This document shows, piece after piece, positions 15,475-21,440 of a stretch of 21,440 bases of DNA. Origin of the DNA: Acanthamoeba lenticulata (Eukaryota; Discosea; Longamoebia; Acanthamoebidae); NCBI GenBank assembly GCA_002179805.1, contig NAVB01000511.1, forward strand, positions 1 through 21,440, written 5' to 3'. Each line of letters begins with the position of its first letter. The stretch's first letter is position 1. The notes under the pieces are model-generated. The model saw only the letters and a program-made list of their open reading frames with translations. It was not told where the DNA came from and did not search any database. The translations under genes and the position numbers were made by a program.

Positions 15475-18160
15475 TCAGAGCATGGCATCGAGGTTGGGCG
15501 GCCCCGTTTCGACAGTCGCAAAAGTCTGCGATGCGCCCTTGGCGGCGACTTCGACGAAGAAGGGTGCGAAGTTCTTCAGGATCTCGGTCTCGCCTGGTGA
15601 CCGCCTGCGGCGCCACGCGACCAGGCCCAGCGCCACGCAGCAGCCCATAGCCGCAGCCAGCCCGAACAGTCCGGCGCCAAGTCCCACGGCCAGAGGCATC
15701 ACAGACGAGCCGTCATCGCTGGCAGCTACTGCCGCTGCCCCGCTGGGACTGGCGGAGCTTGATGGGCTCGGACTCGCTGCGGCCGAGCGCGACGGCGATG
15801 CTGATGGACTCACGCTGACCGAAGCCGACGGGCTCAAGCTGGGCGAAGGTGTGGACGACGGAGAAGGCGATGCGCTGCTGGATGGTGAACGCGAGGGCGA
15901 GGGCGACATGCTAGATGAAGTGGACGGGCTCGGGCTTGGTGAAGCAGTGCTGGACGGCGAAGCTGATGGGCTCTCGCTGGGCGAGGCGCTGCTGGACGGC
16001 GAAGGCGTCAAGCTCGGCGAGTTCGATGAGCTTGGGCTCGGCGAGGCGCTACTGGACGGCGAAGGCGTCACGCTCGGTGAGTTTGATGAGCTTGGGCTCG
16101 GCGAGGCGCTGCTGGACGGCGAGGTTGATGGGCTCTCGCTGGGCGACGCGCTGCTGGACGGCGAGGCTGACGGGCTTTCGCTAGGCGAAGCGCTGCTGGA
16201 CGGCGTCGGTGACGGCGTGTTGGAGGATGACGGTGACGGGGTGATGCTGGGCGATGGCGTGACGCTGCTGGACGGTGACGGGGTGACGCTGGGCGACATC
16301 GAGGGCGTGACGCTAGCCGATGGCGAGGGCGTGGCCGTGGGCGACGGCGATGGCGTGATGCTGGCCGTGGGCGACGGTGACGGACAGGTGATGGCCAGGC
16401 CGTTCAGGCAGCATTCGGCGGTGGTGATGACCTTCTTGCCGCTGCCCAGAGGGTCGCACATGCACGTCTGGCACGGGCCGGCCGCGCAGGTCTCGCCCGC
16501 CGGGCAAAACTCGAGGCCGCAGCTGGCAGGGCGGGAGGCCGGGATGAGGAAGGCGTTGAGGACCATGCGCCTGCCGTTGGCCTGGAGCTGCGTGGCTGAC
16601 GTGTACTCGTGGGAGCCCAGGTAGAAGGCGAGCCCGCCCGTGAGGTCGTCGGTCTGCTTGGCCGCGCTCGAGATGTACAGCCGGGCGGCCCTATTGGTCA
16701 CCGCCGAGGCCGGGTTGTTGAGCACGTGCCCATAAGCGTTCGGTTGCCACCAACTGTGCGTCAAAACAAATAAAATGTTAATTGACTTATTCTTTTCGAT
16801 TATTATTTTTTTTTAAAAAAAGAGCAGTTTCATTGGTACCTGGCTTCGGAGGTGTTGAAGAAGGCGCCCGTGAAGCCAGCGGGAGGTGCGAGCGAGAACT
16901 CAGTGGTAACGCCGCTGTTGGCGCCGTCGATGGAGCCGATGAACTGCGAGAAGGGCAGATCCGGGTAGGGGAACTGGAGGTTCTGGTTGGCCGTGGTCGT
17001 GTTGGCCCACACCCCGTACTTGCTCATGAAGCTCGCCCTGTGCACCATACATTGCACGCGAGTCATGAGTCATGAGTCCGTCTGGGTAACCAGTGGGGCG
17101 ACACCGATCGGTGAGGGCAATGCAAGGAGGCTCACCCGTTGTTCTCGTAGCTGTTGGTGGCGACGCAGTGGGCCAGGAAGTTGCCACCGCTGTTGACAAA
17201 GTTGCGCACCGACGACATGTAGGGCGGCGCATTCGCGTCAAACTGGTAGTGGGGCTGTAGTTGTGATGAACGAAGCGAATTTTGGTGAGTTTGAGGGCTC
17301 AGGGGCTGGCACGGAAGTCGTCGTGGACCAGATGTGACGTACCTCAGCGACCATGGTGTAGCAGCTTTGGTTGTTGAGGGACGAGATCACGGTCGGAGCC
17401 GCTGTCGAGTTGAGCACGACAAAGTGGGTGCCCTCGACCAGGCCGGCGGAGTTAAACACGTTCTTGAGGGTTGATGCGTAGGAGGACAGGTTGGAGACGA
17501 GCGCAAAGGGCCGCGAGATCAGTGTGTGGCGCACGTCGACTGTGACGGCTTCATCCAGGGTGTACATGGTCACGTCCGAGAAGCCGGCAGAGCTGACCAG
17601 GGAGAGGGCGCTTGCAGCATAAGTCGCGGGTATCACGAGCGGGCCGCCCGCAAACGTCGTAGAGGCACTGGTCAGCGCCGACTTGCTGGTCTGCCATGGC
17701 CACATTCATTTACGTCGACGCATGAGTTGCCAGGACACGCTGAATAGATTTACGTTTTTTTACGGTTCTCGGGCATACCTGGTGTGCGAGGGCTGTGAAG
17801 TCCACTGCGTCCTTCTGCTTCCCGGAGCGGATGACCCAGTAGACGGGCACGTTCGCGTATTGGAGCCGCACAGCAAGTCCTGAGAATCTCGATAGAGTGA
17901 GAAACTGGAGAGGCGTTGTGAGAGTGTGAGGGCTTACCATAGGCGCGGACATTGAAGATGCCCGTGGCGCCGTTCTGGCGGTCATCCATAGCGATCACAA
18001 GGGAGCCCGAGGCCACAGTCTTGTTGTTTACCAAGGGCGATGGCAGGTCGGGGTAGCCCACCAGCTTGGCCGAGGTCACCGCGGCGTGGGTCGAAAGCGA
18101 CATGCAGCCCACGAGGACCAGCAAGACGATGATGGCCAGAGCGGGGGAGGGAGTTGCCAT
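15475..18160 (-). CDS. Ser/Pro-rich type I membrane protein, amidotransferase-like
   Basis: Predicted 755-residue cell-surface protein. Exons (minus): 17938-18160, 17779-17879, 17343-17690, 17136-17254, 16840-17037, 15475-16753; all phases close. Residues 1-27 are a signal peptide (LAIIVLLVLVGCMSL core). Residues about 28-405 form a folded ectodomain: FAGGPLVIPATYAASAL, then PYMSSVRNFVNSGGNFLAHC, ATNSYENNG, PYPDLPFSQFIGSID. The GG-x5-C step resembles the nucleophile elbow of class I amidotransferase-like domains; related bacterial extracellular proteins carry a similar AECQAVNAIENN and LPFAQLDG (from memory). Next, eight or more Cys at about 408-453 (CPAGETCAAGPCQTCMC), a Ser/Pro stalk at about 454-668, one membrane helix at about 681-710 (PLAVGLGAGLFGLAAAMG), an RRRR stop-transfer and a 41-residue cytosolic tail. 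Substrate and role unknown; Cys nucleophile activity is not shown. Confidence 0.8.
15738..16380 (-). repeat. Coding Ser/Pro minisatellite with 60-nt higher-order unit
   Basis: Encodes about 214 residues of S-P-S-x and T-P-S-P repeats. Between about 15981 and 16160 a 60-nt unit is repeated, encoding a 20-residue block of the form SPSSSASPSPSSSNSPSVTP with few changes. On the plus strand it appears as GGCGAGGCGCTGCTGGACGG followed by GCGAAGGCGTCA. It forms an extended, probably O-glycosylated stalk between ectodomain and membrane. Confidence 0.9.
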
Positions 18161-18608
18161 CGTTGACGACGAGGAAGGGTTTAGTGTTGTACAAAGGAGT
18201 GCGTTAACAAAGTGTGGCGAGGCAATACAAGGCCGAGGTTAAAGAAGGGTTGCCGCGCGGAGGCTTCTCTTAGGAGAGGCTCGTCGTCAAGCGCTATAAA
18301 ACTGGCCAATAGGCAATCCGGAAAAATGCAACGTTGTTAAGAGCGCCAGTTGACAGCGTGCAATCACGATCGGTCTTCTTGCCCCAGTACTACCAAAGGA
18401 GCCAATGAGCAGGGCATGACACGCCATCGCTCGTTTGGCGTGCAACCCAGGAGCGCCACCAAGGCATGGTGTGTGTCCACGTCCGGGAACGTTAAAGCCG
18501 GGTGCTTGCGGTTGCACCGGGGAAACATGATTGAGTAAAAAGATCAAAAAGATCTTGATTTTCTCGTCGTAGTTGAGGGAAAAAAAAAAAAAAATAGAAA
18601 AACGTCTG
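18161..18608. other. Divergent intergenic region, 448 bp
   Basis: Lies between the starts of the Ser/Pro membrane-protein gene (-) and the AAA ATPase gene (+). It contains TATAAAA at 18295-18301, A-rich GATCAAAAAGATCTTGATTT near 18541-18560 and a run of 14 A at about 18581-18594 just before the AAA gene. A 119-codon open frame on the minus strand shows no protein features. No tRNA fold was recognised. Confidence 0.5.
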
Positions 18609-21349
18609 ATGGAGACTAGAGATGGGGTGCCCCACATTCGGCTCAAGGTGAAACGTTTCGTGCCCCCGCCGGTCTATGATCGTGAGGATCCAGAGGACCC
18701 GAGCGCCACCAAGCTGCTGTGGACCAACGAGGCCTTCGTTGCACCTGCACTCTTTAATCTCATCTCTGGCGAGGGTCGATATGTGTCATTTCGAGGCGGC
18801 CTCATCGAGATCACATCTCTGGAGGCTGACACGACGAACCGCGGTGCGAACGGCCCCAGAATTGTCACAGATCTCAGCAGCCCAATCTCATAATCTCAAC
18901 TCTCTTCAGTGCTGCTTCCCCTGTGGGTCGAGCCACGCATCAAACCGGACAAGGAGGATTCTGTCACCGGCGCCAGCGGCTCTCTGCACCTGCGCAGCTG
19001 CACACCGCCACCCGTTGGCCTGGAGTCCGCCCAGCCGGACGAAGCCGCCGCGGCGGAGCTGGGCAGTGTGACAGACTGGGTGCCCCCCGAGGGCGCCCTC
19101 GTCTGTGTGCGCGGTACGGCATCGCACGCGCGCACATGACCGACTGGAAGTGCTGAACGCACGTGTGCGTGTGCATGTGCGCGCGGTTGGTACAGCCGTG
19201 CCGGAGCACCGGATGCCGCTGTGGCAGCGCATCATCTTAGTCGGCCCGCGCCAAGGCTCAATCGAGCACACTCTTCTCCCGTCCGCCAACCGTAAAAGCT
19301 TCCCCCCCCCCCCTCCCGCACGCACGCACATGCGCGCGTTCCTGAGTGCCAACCACTTCCGCGCGCATGTGCGCATGGTTGGTGCAGTGGTGCGGCACAT
19401 CCTGCGGCAGATCCGCTTCCTGCGCAACGGCGCCACTGTCCGCCTCCCACAGCAGAGCGCGCGTCATCCACACGGCCTCTACACGTGCGCTTCGCGCTTC
19501 CCAAACGCATACCCACACGCGCGCGCTGACACACAGGCTCGATGCATTTCCTCCGGCGGCGGACAGATGCCAGTGCTATCCGCTCGCCGGCCACACGCGC
19601 GAAGGCGGGCTCGAGGGCGAGGAGCAGAGGTGGGGCATCGTGCCGGAATTTGTGGAATGCGTCTTCGAGAGCGAGGTCGAACACGAGACTCTCGAGGCCC
19701 TTCGTCGTGAAATCCGCGCCGCCCCGCTGGGTGTCGACCCCTTCGACTCCTTTGACGACAATCGCCACATGTGCGTTCTCCGTCCCCCTCCGCGTGTGCG
19801 TGTCTGTGTGTGTCCCGTCACCCACCGCACGACACACACGCACACGCGCCTCCGACAGTCTTCGGGCCCTCATTGAGGACGTAGCCGCCGGCCCACAGCA
19901 ATCAAGTGGGCTGGCCCCAGCGCGCAGCGTGGCCGTGATCGGGCCGCGTGGCGTCGGCAAGTCGGCGCTCGTGCGCGGGCTGGCCGTGGAGAGCGGCCTG
20001 CCGCTCGTGTGGGTCACCCCCGCGCGACTGGCTGCTGAGAGCGCCGGCGGGGGCGGGCGCATGGCCGCTGGCCTCGTGCGCCACTACGATGCCGTCCTAC
20101 GCTTGCAGCCCGCCGTTTGTACGAAAATGCGCTCATTCTTCACATACCCGTGCCTGTCTCACGTGCCTGCGTGCTTACGTGGCAGTGGTGCTTGACGACG
20201 TCGACGCGCTGGTTCCGGTAGAGGAAGTGGGCCGCGAGGGCGAGGAGGACATAGTGCATGGCCTCGTCTCGTTCCTCGAGCGCCTCACGCACGACTTGCG
20301 CCACCGCGTCCTCGTGGTACGTGCCTCTCTCCTCTTCCGATGACGACGCCCTCCTGATGGGTGGGGGGGCAGATCGGGATCACCAACTACTGGGAGGGGG
20401 TCGACAAGGGCGTCCGCGAGCGATTCGAGGTGCGCAGCGCACTATGCAGCGTGTGCGTGCGCCTGGACCGGCGCTGTAGGTGACGTGTGTGTGTTTGTGT
20501 GGTGCACGCAGGACGTAGTCACGATCGACGTCCCCACAGCGGTGCAGCGCGTGTCCATCTTCCGCCACTGCTTACGCCAGCTTAACGTGCCTCTGGGTAG
20601 GCTCCTCATGCTCTCGCACGTTTCGTGCGACCTGATCATAACACACACACACACGCGCATGGCAGAGGCGGACGTCGACGTATGCGCCATAAGCGATCGC
20701 TGCCACGGCTTCGTGGGTGCATGCCGTTTCCTCTTCCCCTCCCCCTCTCCTTTGCGCACGCGCGTGGGCGCCAACTGATCGCGCGGGACGCGTGGTCTAT
20801 CCAGGCGGCGACGTAATGGCGGCGTGCCGCGATGCGTGCCTCCTGGCGCACGAGCGCACGCGCGCCGACGGCGCGATCGAGGAATGGGCGCCCGCGCGCA
20901 TCGGGCTGGCCGACCTCAACACGGCCCTTCGGGGCATCGCACCCAGCGGCCTGCGCGAGGTGGCCGTCTCGCTGCCCAGCGTCAAGTGGGACGACGTGGG
21001 CGGCCTCCACGACGTCAAGGCCCAGCTGCGGCAGACGGTGACGTGGGCCTACGAGCACGCATCGGCCTACGCGCGGCTGGGCGTGCGGCCGCCGCGCGGG
21101 ATCCTCCTGTACGGGCCGCCGGGCACGGGCAAGACCCTCCTGTGCGCGGCGGTCGCGGGCGAGTGCCACGCCAACTTTGTCTCGCTCTCGGTTGCCGATC
21201 TCCTGCGGTCTGAGGTGGGCGAGTCGGAGAAGCGGCTGGCCGAAGTCTTCCGACGCGCTCGGCAGAGCAGCCCGTGTGTCGTCTTCTTCGATGAGATCCA
21301 GGCCGTCTTTTCCCATCGCTCCGACGCCTCCTCGGCGTCTTCCAAGATG
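18609..21349 (+). CDS. Tandem AAA ATPase, AFG2B/SPATA5L1-like (3' partial)
   Basis: First 665 residues of a CDC48-type two-ring AAA protein. Exons: 18609-18843, 18910-19113, 19196-19291, 19388-19484, 19537-19770, 19859-20118, 20186-20316, 20373-20429, 20512-20596, 20666-20716, 20805-21349; phases close, and the last ends at a GTGAAG donor with the rest outside the window. Residues 1-288 are a divergent N-domain. D1: Walker A GPRGVGKS (about 317-324), Walker B LVLDDVDAL (about 376-384, Asp where Glu is usual), sensor IGITN, GFVGGDVMAACRDA. Linker: ALRGIAPSGLREVAVSLPSV. D2: WDDVGGLHDVK, Walker A GPPGTGKT (about 587-594), NFVSLSVADLLRSEVGESEK, Walker B VVFFDEI. The D2 string CHxxFVSxSxADL with VGxSEKxL recalls human SPATA5L1, which acts in late ribosome-subunit maturation; PEX1 or AFG2A are alternatives, since D1 with DD and the LRGxxPxxLR linker also fit PEX1. 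Confidence 0.8.
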
Positions 21350-21373
21350 GTGAAGAGCTCTTGCTTTTGATGC

Positions 21374-21440
21374 TTTTTGTTTTGTTTTGTTTTGTTTTGT
21401 TTTGTTTTGTTTTGTTTTGTTTTGTTTTGTTTTGTTTTGT
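21374..21440 (+). repeat. (TTTTG)n microsatellite at the window edge
   Basis: About 13 pentanucleotide copies, beginning 25 bp after the donor of the last visible AAA-gene exon and running to the final base. It lies in an intron and continues beyond the window. Confidence 0.95.

Noticed and set aside
15482..16624. 380-codon plus-strand open frame rich in LGE/LLDGE repeats
   Set aside because: It is the antisense of the Ser/Pro stalk; repeated Ser/Pro codons leave the opposite frame open. The minus-strand frame has a signal peptide, Cys cluster, membrane helix and closed splice phases.
18295..18301. TATAAAA as the AAA gene TATA box
   Set aside because: It lies more than 300 bp before the ATG with no mapped start site; not supported beyond the motif.
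18287..18646. 119-codon minus-strand open frame in the divergent gap
   Set aside because: Low-complexity start, no family features, and it overlaps the promoter region and start codon of the AAA gene.

Overview
This is nuclear DNA from a GC-rich, gene-dense, intron-rich protist. The style is that of an Acanthamoeba-like amoebozoan (inference): many 50-250 bp introns, donors mostly GTACGY/GTGCGY, intergenic gaps of 40-450 bp, and plentiful microsatellites inside introns. I see no bacterial operons or ribosome binding sites. Nearly every gene had to be assembled from exons; I checked reading-frame phase at each junction, and except where noted the phases close.

Layout. 31-1938 (-): a MED1-like Mediator subunit running to the left edge. 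It is divergent, across 123 bp, from 2062-3370 (+), exosome subunit RRP43/EXOSC8. Then come, all (+): 3569-4527, SEC22 (ER-Golgi SNARE); 4715-5296, VMA21-like V-ATPase assembly factor; 5677-13700, a 29-exon gene of about 1660 residues; and 14072-14938, a purine-nucleoside/MTA phosphorylase family enzyme. On (-): 14978-15265, a small LYR-motif protein, convergent with the phosphorylase; and 15475-18160, a single-pass membrane protein with an amidotransferase-like ectodomain and a Ser/Pro stalk. Last, 18609-21349 (+): the first 665 residues of a tandem AAA ATPase, most like AFG2B/SPATA5L1, running off the right edge into an intron that holds a (TTTTG)n repeat.

The housekeeping genes (Mediator, exosome, SNARE, V-ATPase assembly, LYR, AAA) do not form a pathway; this is an ordinary eukaryotic neighbourhood. 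Two membrane genes are the unusual content. The 29-exon gene joins a secreted, cysteine-rich ectodomain of about 1300 residues to a seven-helix domain resembling THH1/TOM1/TOM3 proteins, the layout of an adhesion-type receptor. Its intron 13 carries the hallmarks of a minor-spliceosome (U12-type) AT-AC intron: ATATCC at the 5' end, a TCCTTGAC branch site, an AC end, and a phase-closing junction where no GT-AG solution was found. Many other introns have long G-runs, not pyrimidine tracts, close to the 3' splice site.
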